DNA of 64,000 nucleotides from Mycobacteroides saopaulense (GTDB lineage: Bacteria > Actinomycetota > Actinomycetes > Mycobacteriales > Mycobacteriaceae). The position numbers and the translations under genes were made by a program. The notes beneath the pieces were generated by a model. It searched no databases and had not been told where the DNA came from. It saw nothing but the letters and a program-made list of their open reading frames with translations. Numbering within the stretch: position 1 is the stretch's first letter; each line of letters starts with the position of its first letter. Shown here in pieces: positions 38,756 through 48,766 of this stretch. The stretch lies in contig NZ_CP010271.1 in assembly GCF_001456355.1 (NCBI RefSeq), positions 1,736,001 through 1,800,000 of the forward strand, written 5' to 3'.

Positions 38756-39410
38756 AGCGCGGGGACTGGTCACGGTCCAGCCAGGCCAGCGAGGCGACCA
38801 GGGCGCCGACCAGCAATGCGGCGATCGCCACAAAGATCGTGGCGCCGTTGAACGAGCGAGTGCTGGGGTCGGTGTAGCGCGCGGTCGCCGTGAAGGTGCT
38901 GACCACGCCGGGACTGAGTTTCCACTGCACGGAGTCGGAGCCGAGCGTCTCCCCGTTGGTCGATTCGATATCGCCGGGGAAGGACACGGCCAGCGATACG
39001 TCGGCGTCCGAGCTGGTTTCCAGCGCGGTGAGATCTGCGCGACCCTCCAGCACGACCATCTCTCCGTTGCGGCGCAGAGTCAGGTCGAACCCGGCGGCGT
39101 TCTTGTTCATGCCGGCCAGCTGGGGGACCTCGGAGAAGGTCAGGTCGTTGAAGATGGCACGCGATCCCACCATGCCGTTCTCCTCGTACTCGCTCACCTG
39201 AACCTTCTGTGCGAAGGACATGTTGCGGTCGAGCTGGGGACCTTTGTCGTCCTTGCCCTGTGGTTTGGCCACGGCGATCAGCTGGCCGGAGACGTGATCG
39301 TCGGTGGTGACGGTCATCGAGGCCTTGACGCGCACACATCCCGACAGCAGCGGCAGCGTCGTCAACAACAGCACGGCAGCGATTCGTGCCACGCGCCCTG
39401 GGCTAGTCAT
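38730..39410 (-). CDS. lppM: Lipoprotein LppM
   Basis: 226 residues. Signal peptide with lipobox LLSGC (Cys25: MTSPGRVARIAAVLLLTTLPLLSGC), an extracytoplasmic beta-rich domain (SMTVTTDDHVSGQLIAVAKP, about 29-185), one C-terminal membrane helix (about 190-212) and a basic tail. Length and features match LppM (Rv2171), which binds PIM-like glycolipids and affects phagosome maturation in M. tuberculosis. Its ATG overlaps the stop of the upstream acetyltransferase gene by 4 bases. Confidence 0.9.
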   Translation of the reverse strand: MTSPGRVARIAAVLLLTTLPLLSGCVRVKASMTVTTDDHVSGQLIAVAKPQGKDDKGPQLDRNMSFAQKVQVSEYEENGMVGSRAIFNDLTFSEVPQLAGMNKNAAGFDLTLRRNGEMVVLEGRADLTALETSSDADVSLAVSFPGDIESTNGETLGSDSVQWKLSPGVVSTFTATARYTDPSTRSFNGATIFVAIAALLVGALVASLAWLDRDQSPRFTPDQFPE

Positions 39411-40069
39411 CGCGGCTCATCGTGCCAGACGGCGGTCGCGCCGGCCTGTCGATATCCGGGTTCCAGGGGCAAAGGCCGGCCGAGGACGGCAAATCGCCTT
39501 GGATCTCCCGCGAACTGATGCTGCCGGATGACGTCGGTGAATCCGAGGCGGCGGTACAGCCGCCAGGCCCGATTGGATTCGCCGGTGATTTCGGGAGTGG
39601 ACAGCAAGACATGCGATTCGGGGCGGCCGCCGAGCAGTCGGCGCGCCAGCGCTTCTCCGAAGCCGTGTCCCTGCAGGCCCGGGTCGACGTGTAGTTCGGT
39701 CAGCTCGAAGTACTGATCGAGGAGGGCGCCGATGCGATCGCGTGGCATCCCCGACTTGCGTAGGCCCTGGCTGACCTGTTGGTGCCACCATTGGTCGGCA
39801 GCTCCGCGGTAGCCGTAAGCGATCCCGACGATGCGGGCCCGGTCCATCAGATCCTGGTCGACGGCGGAATCCGCCCCGGATGAGTCCGACGGGGTCTGGA
39901 AGACGGCGGCCGCCTGCCAGCCGCGTCTACGGCTGTGTTCTAACCACATGGGAGCGCGCTGATCCTCGGTGCCGTGCGGATAGCCCATGGCGATCACGTA
40001 GACACGAAGCGCTTCGCTGAGCCGGCGCTGCATATCGCGTTGCGACAGGTCGGCCAGGAATGTCGTCAA
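39407..40069 (-). CDS. GNAT-family N-acetyltransferase (Rv2170-like)
   Basis: 220 residues from the TTG at 40069, which has AAAGGA seven bases ahead and begins (TTFLADLSQRDMQRRL) where the M. tuberculosis homologue does. A much longer open frame to 40354 lacks conserved residues. GNAT signatures: FELTELHVDPGLQGHGFGEALARRLL with the acetyl-CoA loop GLQGHGFGEAL, and NRAWRLYRRLGFTDV. First gene of a pair with lppM. Rv2170 has been described as acetylating isocitrate lyase; whether this copy does is unknown. Confidence 0.75.
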   Translation of the reverse strand: MTTFLADLSQRDMQRRLSEALRVYVIAMGYPHGTEDQRAPMWLEHSRRRGWQAAAVFQTPSDSSGADSAVDQDLMDRARIVGIAYGYRGAADQWWHQQVSQGLRKSGMPRDRIGALLDQYFELTELHVDPGLQGHGFGEALARRLLGGRPESHVLLSTPEITGESNRAWRLYRRLGFTDVIRQHQFAGDPRRFAVLGRPLPLEPGYRQAGATAVWHDEPR

Positions 40070-40347
40070 CGTGCGTCCTTTTGGTTTCCGGTTGAGCCTT
40101 GGTGTGTACTGCCCGGGTTTATCACGCTTGGCCGATTCCCGGGTGCGGTCGTGGCTTTCGCCGGGTCTGTCGGCGCGCCGTAGTGTGGCGTTGCCCGGCG
40201 GGAGCTGCTGGGAGATTGATGGGTGAACCGGGTGGTATAGCGGGTATTCACCTCGTATTATGAACGTGAGGGTGTTGTAACCGCGGCACCCTTGATAAAA
40301 CGACACGACACACTCAACCGGTTGCGATGCGCCAGAGGGAGGGACCG

Positions 40348-40755
40348 ATGCCACTCTCCGAGCACGAGCAGCGCATGCTCGACCAGATTGAGAGCGCGCT
40401 GTACGCGGAGGATCCCAAGTTTGCGTCGAGCGTGCGCGGAGGCCGCCTGGGAGCGACCTCCGGCCGTCGTCGTCTGCAAGGCGCGGCGCTGTTCTGCATC
40501 GGATTGGCCATGTTGGTGATCGGTGTGGCGGTTCCCGCCACCCAGATCGGAAACTTTCCGGTCCTGAGCGTCATCGGATTCGTCGTGATGTTCGGCGCCG
40601 CGGTTTTCGCGATCATCGGAAGCCGACGCTCGGAGCAGGACGCCACCGGGCCGGGGTTATCGGGTGGGGCCAGTGGTCGCACTCGTCGGCCCCGTGCCGC
40701 TGGATCGTTCGCACAGCGCATGGAAGAGCGTTTCCGCCGCCGTTTCGACAACTGA
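40348..40755 (+). CDS. DUF3040 membrane protein (Rv2169c-like)
   Basis: 135 residues beginning PLSEHEQRMLDQIESALYAEDPKFA, the hallmark of the DUF3040 family: an amphipathic N-terminal helix, then two membrane helices (about 46-66 and 71-91) and a basic tail. Start set at 40348, preceded by GAGGGAGGGA. The family is confined to actinobacteria and has no assigned role. It lies just ahead of the dcw cluster and ends in a strong terminator. Confidence 0.85.
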   Translation: MPLSEHEQRMLDQIESALYAEDPKFASSVRGGRLGATSGRRRLQGAALFCIGLAMLVIGVAVPATQIGNFPVLSVIGFVVMFGAAVFAIIGSRRSEQDATGPGLSGGASGRTRRPRAAGSFAQRMEERFRRRFDN

Positions 40756-40784
40756 CAAACATCCGCTAAACCGGTCCACGATCA

Positions 40785-40818
40785 CAGACCCGCGCACTCC
40801 GCGCGGGTCTGTTGCTTT
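40785..40818 (+). terminator. Intrinsic terminator after DUF3040 gene
   Basis: Perfect 11-bp stem CAGACCCGCGC (40785-40795) / GCGCGGGTCTG (40801-40811), loop ACTCC, then TTGCTTT. It isolates the dcw cluster from upstream transcription. Confidence 0.88.
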
Positions 40819-41039
40819 GTGAGTTGCTGTCCGGGCCGCTGGGCGCCTCCGGTCCGGACTGCCGGGTGATCGCTCGCAAGCCCGGTTGCCCGGGCAGGCC
40901 AAATCGTTATCAACTCGTCGAGATACCGGCGCCCCACTCACCCCCACCGGGTTTACCTGGGAAAACAGCATTCTGATGCCCTCTGCCACCCTTCGTGTGG
41001 GTGCATGGTGGGGAGACACGCGGCAAATCAGATTCAAAG

Positions 41040-41064
41040 TGGGGGATTGTGGGGTAAAGTGGCG
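41040..41064 (+). promoter_or_regulatory. MraZ-box operator: three TGGNG repeats with 10-bp period
   Basis: TGGGG-GATTG-TGGGG-TAAAG-TGGCG: three boxes with 5-base spacers, exactly the TGGGN(N5) array bound by MraZ, which represses its own mraZ-mraW operon. It lies 51 bases before the mraZ ATG. Binding is known for the family; here it is seen as pattern only. Confidence 0.88.
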
Positions 41065-41115
41065 CATATCGGAGGGAAGGGTAGCTCCGAAGGGTTTGGA
41101 CAGGGAGGTGTCGAG

Positions 41116-41547
41116 ATGTTTCTCGGTACCTACACGCCCAGGCTCGACGACAAAGGGCGGTTGACGCTGCCCGCCAAGTTCCGGGACGCACTAGCGGGAG
41201 GGTTGATGGTCACCAAAAGCCAGGACCACAGCCTCGCCGTGTACCCGCGGGCCGAGTTCGAGCAGCTGGCGCGCAAGGCCGCCGCGGCTTCCCGGAGCAA
41301 CCCCGAGGCCCGTGCCTTCCTGCGCAACCTGGCGGCAGCCACCGATGAACAGCATCCGGACGCGCAGGGCCGTATCACCCTGTCTGCCGACCACCGGCGG
41401 TACGCGGACTTGTCCAAGGATTGTGTGGTCATCGGATCCGTTGACTACCTGGAGATTTGGGATGCTGCGAAGTGGCAGCAATACCTGGAGGAACACGAAG
41501 AGAACTTCTCGACGGCCAGCGATGAATCCCTCAATGGCATCTTCTGA
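41116..41547 (+). CDS. mraZ: Transcriptional regulator MraZ
   Basis: 143 residues, exactly the length of M. tuberculosis MraZ. Two AbrB-like SpoVT domains with repeats of the motif: [21 protein letters not shown] (residues DDKGRLTLP) and [16 protein letters not shown]. It forms ring oligomers and binds TGGGN repeats. Start at 41116 with GGGAGG at 41103-41108, rather than the upstream open-frame start. The stop is inside the next gene, which begins 14 bases earlier. Confidence 0.96.
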   Translation: MFLGTYTPRLDDKGRLTLPAKFRDALAGGLMVTKSQDHSLAVYPRAEFEQLARKAAAASRSNPEARAFLRNLAAATDEQHPDAQGRITLSADHRRYADLSKDCVVIGSVDYLEIWDAAKWQQYLEEHEENFSTASDESLNGIF

Positions 41548-42700
41548 GCGGGCCCGCGAAGCGCGGCCTCTGTCCGATACGGCCCTGGCGTACTTCCCCG
41601 ACGCCAGGTTCGCACCATCGGGCAGGGACCAGGCTTCGCGGGTCTATTGCACCTACCAGCGCTCTCGCCCCCGGAGGGGTATCGCCGTGTCTGACAATGA
41701 TTTTCCGGCTGATTCTGGTGCCGCGTTCGGTCACGTTCCGGTCATGCTCGATCGTTGCTACGAGCTGCTGGCGCCGGCGCTCACCGCCAGGTCGGCTGAC
41801 GGGGCCGGTGCGTTTCTGATCGATGCCACCCTGGGCGCCGGTGGGCACACCGAGCATTTTCTGGCCTCGCTGCCGGAGCTCACCGTCATCGGTCTGGATC
41901 GTGACACCAACGCCCTGGACATTGCCCGGAAGCGGCTGGCACCCTTCGGAACACGATTCGTCGGAGTGCACACCCGCTACGACGGGCTCGCCGACGCGCT
42001 CGATGGGCTCGGTTACCCGGCGACGTCCTCGGTCGACGCGGTGCTCTTCGATCTGGGTGTGTCTTCCATGCAGCTCGATCAGGCCGAACGCGGATTCGCG
42101 TATTCGATCGACGCCCCGCTGGACATGCGGATGAACGCCCAGGATGAGCTGACCGCCGCGGATATTCTGAACACCTATTCGGCCGCGGAGCTGTCCAGAG
42201 TGCTGAGCAGATTCGGTGAGGAGCGCTTTGCGCGCCGCATTGCCGCCGAGATCGTTCGGCGTCGCGCTACGGAACCTTTTACGCGCAGTGGACAGTTGGT
42301 TGAGCTGCTGTACGCGACCATCCCCGCGGCGACGCGCCGTACGGGTGGCCACCCAGCGAAACGGACCTTTCAGGCTCTCCGGATAGCGGTCAACGCAGAG
42401 TTGGAATCCCTTGCAGCGGCAATACCTGCCGCGATGGCCGCGCTACGTCCGGGCGGCCGCGTCGCGGTGATGGCCTACCAGTCACTCGAAGACAAGATCG
42501 TGAAGGCGCAGTTCGCTGCCGCCACCGCATCGCGGTCGCCGATCGATCTGCCGGTCGAACTACCCGGTGACGCACCGGAATTCACCCTGATCACCCGCGG
42601 GGCGGAACGGGCGAACGATGCGGAAATAGAAATCAATCCACGTAGTGCACCAGTGCGGTTAAGGGCAGTCGAACGAGTTGCGGATAGGAGGCGGGCATGA
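41534..42700 (+). CDS. rsmH: 16S rRNA m4C1402 methyltransferase
   Basis: 388 residues (MraW). Start taken at the ATG 41534 because the segment LAYFPDARF just after it is conserved in mycobacterial MraW; an alternative GTG at 41687 would give 337 residues. SAM motif I is [15 protein letters not shown], then [36 protein letters not shown] and [15 protein letters not shown]. It methylates N4 of C1402 in the ribosomal P site. It overlaps mraZ by 14 bases and ftsL by 4. Confidence 0.92.
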   Translation: MASSERAREARPLSDTALAYFPDARFAPSGRDQASRVYCTYQRSRPRRGIAVSDNDFPADSGAAFGHVPVMLDRCYELLAPALTARSADGAGAFLIDATLGAGGHTEHFLASLPELTVIGLDRDTNALDIARKRLAPFGTRFVGVHTRYDGLADALDGLGYPATSSVDAVLFDLGVSSMQLDQAERGFAYSIDAPLDMRMNAQDELTAADILNTYSAAELSRVLSRFGEERFARRIAAEIVRRRATEPFTRSGQLVELLYATIPAATRRTGGHPAKRTFQALRIAVNAELESLAAAIPAAMAALRPGGRVAVMAYQSLEDKIVKAQFAAATASRSPIDLPVELPGDAPEFTLITRGAERANDAEIEINPRSAPVRLRAVERVADRRRA

Positions 42701-43683
42701 TCGGGGTGCGCAAGAAAGCAGGAGAGGCACCCAAGAAATCCAAGCCCGCCAAGCCCGTCAAACGGCGCGGTGCCGCGCCGAAGGCAACCGGTTCCGGCCC
42801 CTCGCCGCGTCCGCGTCGCTCGGCTCCCCAGACCATGCCCATCCCGGTGCAGCGCAAGGCGCCCGAGAAGATTCGTCCCGCCACCAGTACTCAACAGGCC
42901 AAGGCCCGCGCGAAGGCGCGTAAGGCCAAGGCGCCCAAGGTAATCCGGATACCGCTGCGCGAGCGAATTCTTACTCGTCTGTCCGAGGTGGATCTGCGGC
43001 CTCATGTCTGGATCACCAGGGTTCCGTTCGTCGTCCTGGTCATCGGTGCCCTTGGGGTCGGTCTGGCCATCACCCTGTGGTTGTCGACCGACGCCGCGGA
43101 GCGTTCCTACCAGCTGGGCACCCAGCGGCGCACCAACGAGGAACTGCTGCAACGCAAGGAAGCCCTTGAGCGCGATGTGCTGCGCGCGGAATCGGCGCCG
43201 GCATTGGCAGATTCGGCACGCGACCTCGGCATGATCCCCTCGCGTGACATCGCACATCTGGTGCGCGACCCGCAGGGCAACTGGCTGCTGGTGGGCGCTC
43301 CGAAGCCCGCTGAGGGCGTTGCGCCGGCACCACTGAACTCGGTGATCCCCGACGACGCCGACGCCGTTCCCAAGGCGGGCAACTCGGTTGAAGTGCCGGT
43401 ACAGCTGCCTCCCGTGCCGCCACCGGTGGCCGTCGTGCCGCATATGGCCCCGCCTGCCGCAGTCCCGCCCGCACCCGTGGTGGAAGCCCCCGTCGGACAA
43501 CAACCCGCGCCTGTGCAGCAGGCCGCTCCGGCGCCCGCGCCGGTGGTCGCCGCGCCGGATCCGGCCATCGCGGTACCGCCCCCTGTGGCCGACGCGCCGC
43601 AAGCATCAAATATCACGAATTCTCCAGTAACCGGGGAACAATTCAGTCCCGTGGCAACAACGATTCCCCTCCCGACGGCGTGA
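42697..43683 (+). CDS. ftsL: Cell division protein FtsL-like (Rv2164c type)
   Basis: 328 residues, much larger than the roughly 100-aa FtsL of E. coli but like mycobacterial Rv2164c. A 100-residue Lys/Pro/Ala-rich basic cytoplasmic region, one membrane helix (about 108-130, [19 protein letters not shown]), a coiled coil with leucine-zipper spacing (about 135-168) and a Pro/Ala-rich outer tail of about 145 residues. Its position between mraW and pbpB is the ftsL slot. It would bridge FtsQ/FtsB and FtsW/PBP at the septum. Stop overlaps pbpB by 4 bases. Confidence 0.85.
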   Translation: MIGVRKKAGEAPKKSKPAKPVKRRGAAPKATGSGPSPRPRRSAPQTMPIPVQRKAPEKIRPATSTQQAKARAKARKAKAPKVIRIPLRERILTRLSEVDLRPHVWITRVPFVVLVIGALGVGLAITLWLSTDAAERSYQLGTQRRTNEELLQRKEALERDVLRAESAPALADSARDLGMIPSRDIAHLVRDPQGNWLLVGAPKPAEGVAPAPLNSVIPDDADAVPKAGNSVEVPVQLPPVPPPVAVVPHMAPPAAVPPAPVVEAPVGQQPAPVQQAAPAPAPVVAAPDPAIAVPPPVADAPQASNITNSPVTGEQFSPVATTIPLPTA

Positions 43684-45608
43684 ACCGGCAGGATCGGTCC
43701 CGGCCGGTCGGTGCCCGGCGCACCCGGCGGCCGGTTGCTGCCATTTCGCGGACGGCAGGCTTCGCCTTTCGTCACCGCACGGGCAACATCATCATCTTCC
43801 TGGTGTTGGCCGTCGCGGCCATCCAGTTGTTCACCCTGCAGGGACCGCGCGCGGCGGGTCTGCGCGCAGAGGCCTCGGGACAGCTGAAGGTCACCGAGAC
43901 CGAGAAGGCATTGCGCGGCGCCATCGTGGATCGGCTGGGTAACAAGCTGGCCTTCACCATCGAGGCCCGCGCTCTGACGTTCCAGCCGAAGAAGATTCGC
44001 GAACAGCTCAACAAGGCGTGGGAGAAGAGCGCGGAGATCCTGAAAGACCCGGGCAAGAGTGACGCCGACAAGGCCGCTGCGGCGAAGACCAGGGCCACCG
44101 AGCCGGAACGCCGACTGCAGCAGATCGCCGATGGGGTGTCGGCCAAGCTGGGCAACAAGCCCGACGCCAAGAGCCTGCTGAAGAAGCTGCGCAGTGACGA
44201 CACCTTTGCCTATCTGGCGCGCTCGGTCGATCCGGGCATCGCCGCCGAGATCGTCAAGGAGTTCCCCGAAGTCGGCGCGGAACGGCAAGACATCCGCCAG
44301 TATCCCGGCGGCTCGCTGGCTGCCAATATCGTCGGCAGTATCGACTGGGAGGGTTACGGCCTTCTTGGTCTTGAGGATTCGCTGGACAGCGCGTTGGCAG
44401 GCAAGGATGGATCGCTGACCTACGACCGCGGATCTGATAACGCGGTGATTCCGGGCAGCTACCGTGATCGCCACAACGCGGTCAATGGGTCCACCGTGGA
44501 ACTCACGCTGGACAACGACATTCAGTTCTACGTGCAGCAACAGGTCCAACAGGCCAAGGACCTATCCGAGGCGCGAAGCGTCTCCGCGGTGGTACTCGAT
44601 TCGAAAACCGGTGAGGTCCTGGCGATGGCCAACGACAACACCTTTGATCCGTCGCAGAACCTCGGTAAACAGGGGAACCGCGAGATGGGCAACCTCTCGG
44701 TGTCCTCGCCGTTCGAGCCGGGGTCGGTCAACAAGGTCATTACCGCTTCGGCGGTGATCGAGAACGATCTGTCCAATCCCGATGAGGTACTGCAGGTTCC
44801 GGGCTCCATCAACATGGGCGGCGTCACGGTTCGCGACGCGTGGGCGCACGGAACGGTGCCGTACACCACCACGGGTGTGTTCGGAAAGTCGTCCAACGTC
44901 GGCACGCTGATGCTGGCGCAACGGGTTGGCCCGGAACGATTCATGGATCTCGTGGACAAGTTCGGCCTGGGGCAGCGTACGGGTGTGGGCCTGCCCGGTG
45001 AGAGTGCCGGCATCGTGCCGCCGATCGAGCAGTGGTCGGGCAGCACCTTCTCGAACCTGCCCATCGGCCAGGGCTTGTCGATGACGCTGCTGCAGATGAC
45101 GGGCATGTACCAGGCCATCGCCAACGACGGGGTGCGGGTGCCGCCGCGCATCGTCAAGAGCATCACGACCTCCGACGGCGTCCGCAAGGAAGAACCCCGC
45201 CCCGAGCCGGTGCAGGTGGTCAACGCGGGCACCGCGCGCACGGTCCGCAACATGCTGCGTGCGGTGTTGCAGCCGGACGCGCGTCAGATCCAGAACGGAA
45301 CCGGTGCGTCCGGTGCGGTCGACGGTTACCAACTCAGCGGTAAGACCGGTACGGCCCAGCAGATCAATCCTGCCTGTGGGTGCTACTTCGACGACGTGTA
45401 CTGGATCACGTTCGCGGGAATCGCCACCACGGACGATCCCCGGTACGTCATCGGCATCGAGATGAACGCGCCGAGGCGTGGCTCGGACGGGTCTCCGCAC
45501 ATGACCGCCGCGCCGTTGTTCCACAACATCGCGTCCTGGCTGATGCGGCGCCAAAATGTGCCCCTATCACCCGATCCCGGGCCACCACTGATCCTGCAGG
45601 CGACCTGA
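43680..45608 (+). CDS. pbpB: Penicillin-binding protein PbpB (FtsI), septal transpeptidase
   Basis: Class B PBP of 642 residues, inserted by one membrane helix (about 37-56, GNIIIFLVLAVAAIQLF). The dimerisation domain (about 70-270) is followed by the transpeptidase: SxxK as SVNK in FEPGSVNKV, SxN as SSN in FGKSSNVGTL, and KTG in LSGKTGTAQQ. It cross-links septal peptidoglycan with FtsW. GTG start. M. tuberculosis has a slightly longer version (679 aa) and a PE_PGRS gene follows it; here murE follows after 127 bases. Confidence 0.96.
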   Translation: MNRQDRSRPVGARRTRRPVAAISRTAGFAFRHRTGNIIIFLVLAVAAIQLFTLQGPRAAGLRAEASGQLKVTETEKALRGAIVDRLGNKLAFTIEARALTFQPKKIREQLNKAWEKSAEILKDPGKSDADKAAAAKTRATEPERRLQQIADGVSAKLGNKPDAKSLLKKLRSDDTFAYLARSVDPGIAAEIVKEFPEVGAERQDIRQYPGGSLAANIVGSIDWEGYGLLGLEDSLDSALAGKDGSLTYDRGSDNAVIPGSYRDRHNAVNGSTVELTLDNDIQFYVQQQVQQAKDLSEARSVSAVVLDSKTGEVLAMANDNTFDPSQNLGKQGNREMGNLSVSSPFEPGSVNKVITASAVIENDLSNPDEVLQVPGSINMGGVTVRDAWAHGTVPYTTTGVFGKSSNVGTLMLAQRVGPERFMDLVDKFGLGQRTGVGLPGESAGIVPPIEQWSGSTFSNLPIGQGLSMTLLQMTGMYQAIANDGVRVPPRIVKSITTSDGVRKEEPRPEPVQVVNAGTARTVRNMLRAVLQPDARQIQNGTGASGAVDGYQLSGKTGTAQQINPACGCYFDDVYWITFAGIATTDDPRYVIGIEMNAPRRGSDGSPHMTAAPLFHNIASWLMRRQNVPLSPDPGPPLILQAT

Positions 45609-45735
45609 GTCGTCCTCATCGATCTGGGGGTACCTGCCCGCCCGGTAATGTCGTTTGACGCCCGAGGACGAGCAGCTTGCGCGAAGACCGCCAAGCGGGG
45701 GCAGGCGACAGACACACGGCAGGAGGTGATCGCAG

Positions 45736-47289
45736 GTGGCGGCATCCGGTACCCACCGGTTCCTTCCCCGGACACGTCCGCACCCGGTCGCCGACCTCGC
45801 ATCGTTGGTCTCGGCAGAGCTGCGCGGGCCAGATGCGTCCGCCATGGTCGTCTCCGGGGTGACGCTCAGGGCGCAGGACGCCCGCGCGGGTGATCTCTTC
45901 GCCGCACTGCCCGGCACCAGTGCACACGGTGCACAGTTCGCATCCGAGGCGGTGGCGGCGGGCGCGACGGCCGTGCTGACGGATGCCGCCGGGGCCCAGT
46001 TGGTGGCGCAGCAGGGTCTCGATATCTCGGTGTTGACGCACACCAACCCGCGCGCGGTGCTCGGAGAGCTCGCGGCGACCATTTACGGAGACCCGTCGCG
46101 CCGGCTGCGGGTCGTGGGGGTCACCGGCACATCCGGGAAGACCACGACCACCTATCTGGTCGAGGCCGGGCTTAGGGCCGCGGGTAAGCGGGTCGGCCTC
46201 ATCGGCACCGTCGGGGTGCGCATCGACGGTGAGGATGTGCCCAGCGCGCTGACCACGCCGGAAGCACCGGCATTGCAAGAACTGCTGGCCGAAATGGTGC
46301 AACGCGGCGTGGACACCGTGGTCATGGAGGTGTCCAGTCATGCGCTGGCTCTCAATCGCGTAGACGGCACCCATTTCGCGGTGGGCGCGTTCACGAATCT
46401 TTCCCGAGATCATCTGGACTTCCATCCCGACATGGAGGATTACTTCGCCACCAAGGCCCGCCTGTTCCAGCGTGATTCGCCCTTGCGTGCGCACAGCAGT
46501 GCCATCTGCGTCGACGACGAGGCCGGGCGCGCCATGGCGGCGCTGGCGCGCGAGGCGGGCCCCGGAGTCGTCACGGTGACCTCGCACGCCGGTGCGGTCG
46601 CGGACTGGACCTGTTCGGGTGTGGCGGTCGGTCATGACGGCGGTCAGCAGTTCGTTGCGAATGGTCCGGCGGGCGCTGCTGAACTCGCCATCGCACTGCC
46701 CGGCCACTACAACGTGGCAAATTGCCTTGTTGCCGTCGCAATTTTGGATCTTCTTGGAGTCTCTTCGGCGACAGCGGCACCGGGAATCGCGACTGCCGGG
46801 GTGCCGGGGCGCATGGAAGCGGTGGTCGCCGGTCAGCCGTTCTTGGCGCTCGTCGACTATGCCCACAAGCCCGGCGCATTGCGTGCCGTTCTCGAAAGTC
46901 TGCGCAGCCACCGCCGCGGCCGCCTGGCGGTGGTGTTCGGGGCGGGCGGCGACCGCGATCGCGGCAAGCGTGCCGACATGGGGCAGGTCGCCGCGGAGCT
47001 GGCCGACTTGGTGGTGGTCACCGACGACAATCCGCGAAGCGAGGAACCGGCCGCGATACGTTCCGAGATCATCGCGGGTACCGCTGGTTCGGATGTGCAG
47101 GTGATCGAGATCGGCGACCGGCGGGCCGCCATCGACTTCGCCACGCTCTGGGCGCAGCCGGGGGACACCGTGCTGATCGCGGGCAAGGGGCATGAGAGCG
47201 GTCAGAAGACGGGCGATGTCACGGTGCCCTTCGATGATCGCGTGGAGCTGCGTGCGGCCCTGGAAGCACTTGGGAGTCTGGATGATTGA
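45736..47289 (+). CDS. murE: UDP-N-acetylmuramoyl-tripeptide ligase (meso-DAP adding)
   Basis: Cytosolic ATP-dependent ligase adding meso-diaminopimelate to UDP-MurNAc-L-Ala-D-Glu; 517 residues. ATP loop [13 protein letters not shown] (about 131-143), domain 2 motif [15 protein letters not shown], and the DAP-selecting DNPRSEEP near the C-terminus. GTG start with AGGAGG (45721-45726) at ideal spacing. It ends inside murF by 8 bases, so the two are coupled. A gap of 127 bases separates it from pbpB and may hold a promoter. Confidence 0.96.
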   Translation: MAASGTHRFLPRTRPHPVADLASLVSAELRGPDASAMVVSGVTLRAQDARAGDLFAALPGTSAHGAQFASEAVAAGATAVLTDAAGAQLVAQQGLDISVLTHTNPRAVLGELAATIYGDPSRRLRVVGVTGTSGKTTTTYLVEAGLRAAGKRVGLIGTVGVRIDGEDVPSALTTPEAPALQELLAEMVQRGVDTVVMEVSSHALALNRVDGTHFAVGAFTNLSRDHLDFHPDMEDYFATKARLFQRDSPLRAHSSAICVDDEAGRAMAALAREAGPGVVTVTSHAGAVADWTCSGVAVGHDGGQQFVANGPAGAAELAIALPGHYNVANCLVAVAILDLLGVSSATAAPGIATAGVPGRMEAVVAGQPFLALVDYAHKPGALRAVLESLRSHRRGRLAVVFGAGGDRDRGKRADMGQVAAELADLVVVTDDNPRSEEPAAIRSEIIAGTAGSDVQVIEIGDRRAAIDFATLWAQPGDTVLIAGKGHESGQKTGDVTVPFDDRVELRAALEALGSLDD

Positions 47290-48766
47290 GATGACCGTTG
47301 CCGAGATCGCCGAGATCGTCGGCGGGCGGCTCGACGGGATCACCGCGCAGGAGGCGGAGCAGGCGCGGATCACCGGCACCGTCGAATTCGATTCGCGTCA
47401 AGTGGGTCCCGGTGGGCTCTTCCTGGCCCTGCCGGGAGCCCGGGTTGACGGGCACGATCATGCCCGCGGCGCCGTCGCGTCCGGGGCCGTGGCCGTGCTG
47501 GCCGCCAGGCCGGTCGGCGTGCCGGCCATCGTGGTGTCGCCTACCGGCGTAGCGCGTACCGAAGTATCTGCGCTGGAACATGATTCGGACGGATCGGGCG
47601 CTGCGGTACTGGCTGCGACCGCAGCGCTGGCGGCCGAGGTGGCCCGTCGGCTCTCGGCGCAGGGACTGCGCATCGTCGGCGTCACCGGCTCGTCGGGCAA
47701 GACGTCGACAAAGGATCTGATCGCCGCGGTGCTCAGCCCGTTCGGCGAGGTGGTGGCTCCTCCCGGCTCCTTCAACAACGAACTCGGTCATCCCTGGACC
47801 GTGCTGCGGGCAACGGAATCGACAAGGTTTCTGGTGTTGGAACTTTCGGCCCGGCGCCCCGGAAACATCGCCGACCTTGCTGCCATCGCACCGCCGTCGA
47901 TCGGTGTCGTGCTCAACGTCGGCACGGCACACCTGGGGGAGTTCGGTTCGCGACAAGCCATCGCCGACACCAAGGGTGAACTACCGCAATCGCTTTCGAG
48001 CGATGGTGTGGCGGTGTTGAACGCCGACGATTCCGCCGTGGCCGCGATGGCCGCCAAGACATCGGCCCGGGTGGTGCGCACCGGCGTGCACAATTCCGCC
48101 GACATCTGGGCCACCGACGTCAGTGTCGACGACCTGGCCCGGGCCCGGTTCACCCTGCACACCGCGAAGGATTCGGTCCCGGTTCGGCTGGCGGTGCACG
48201 GCGAGCACCAGGTAGGGAACGCGCTGGCGGCCGCCGCGGTGGCGCTGGAATGCGGCGCGACCCTCGAACAGGTCGCGGCCGCGCTGGCCGGGGCTGGCCC
48301 GGTGTCGCGGCGCCGCATGGAGGTCAGCACCCGAGACGACGGGGTGACCGTCATCAACGACGCCTACAACGCCAACCCCGATTCGATGATGGCGGGGCTC
48401 AAGGCCCTGGTTTCGATGGCCCGCCACGGGGCGCAGCCGCGCCGCAGCTGGGCGGTGCTGGGTGAGATGGCCGAGCTGGGGCCCGACGCGATATCCGAGC
48501 ACGACCGCATCGGACGGGCCGCCGTGCGATTAGATGTCAGTCGATTGGTAGTCGTCGGGACTGGGAGGTCACAGCGGGCAATGCATGCGGGTGCGGTGAT
48601 GGAGGGGTCGTGGGGGTCCGAGGCGGTGCTGGTGGACGATCCTGCGGCAGCCGCCACACTGCTGGCCGACGAGGTGGCCGAGGGCGATGTGGTGCTGGTC
48701 AAGGCATCGCAATCGGCCGGGCTGTGGGTTGTGGCCGATGAGCTGTTGAAAGCGGGTAAGGCATGA
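47282..48766 (+). CDS. murF: UDP-N-acetylmuramoyl-tripeptide-D-alanyl-D-alanine ligase
   Basis: 494 residues; adds D-Ala-D-Ala to the UDP-MurNAc tripeptide. Start at ATG 47282 ([15 protein letters not shown]), matching the family N-terminus; another ATG three codons on is possible. ATP loop [13 protein letters not shown], then [21 protein letters not shown] and [11 protein letters not shown]. It overlaps murE by 8 bases and mraY by 4. Confidence 0.95.
   Translation: MIEMTVAEIAEIVGGRLDGITAQEAEQARITGTVEFDSRQVGPGGLFLALPGARVDGHDHARGAVASGAVAVLAARPVGVPAIVVSPTGVARTEVSALEHDSDGSGAAVLAATAALAAEVARRLSAQGLRIVGVTGSSGKTSTKDLIAAVLSPFGEVVAPPGSFNNELGHPWTVLRATESTRFLVLELSARRPGNIADLAAIAPPSIGVVLNVGTAHLGEFGSRQAIADTKGELPQSLSSDGVAVLNADDSAVAAMAAKTSARVVRTGVHNSADIWATDVSVDDLARARFTLHTAKDSVPVRLAVHGEHQVGNALAAAAVALECGATLEQVAAALAGAGPVSRRRMEVSTRDDGVTVINDAYNANPDSMMAGLKALVSMARHGAQPRRSWAVLGEMAELGPDAISEHDRIGRAAVRLDVSRLVVVGTGRSQRAMHAGAVMEGSWGSEAVLVDDPAAAATLLADEVAEGDVVLVKASQSAGLWVVADELLKAGKA

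Larger units (their letters stand above)
40756..41115. other. 360-base intergenic region before the dcw cluster
   Basis: No gene seen. It holds a terminator for the DUF3040 gene (40785-40818) and the MraZ operator just upstream of mraZ (41040-41064). Between them is GC-rich sequence with a second G-rich direct pair GTGGGTGCATGGTGGGG near 40997-41013 whose spacing is one base off the MraZ pattern. TAAAGTGGCGCATAT and GGGAGG close to mraZ complete the leader. Confidence 0.7.

Noticed and set aside
45609..45735. Missing genes between pbpB and murE
   Set aside because: M. tuberculosis has PE_PGRS38 and small genes here; this window has only 127 bases and no remnant, so it reflects the simpler ancestral layout rather than a deletion.
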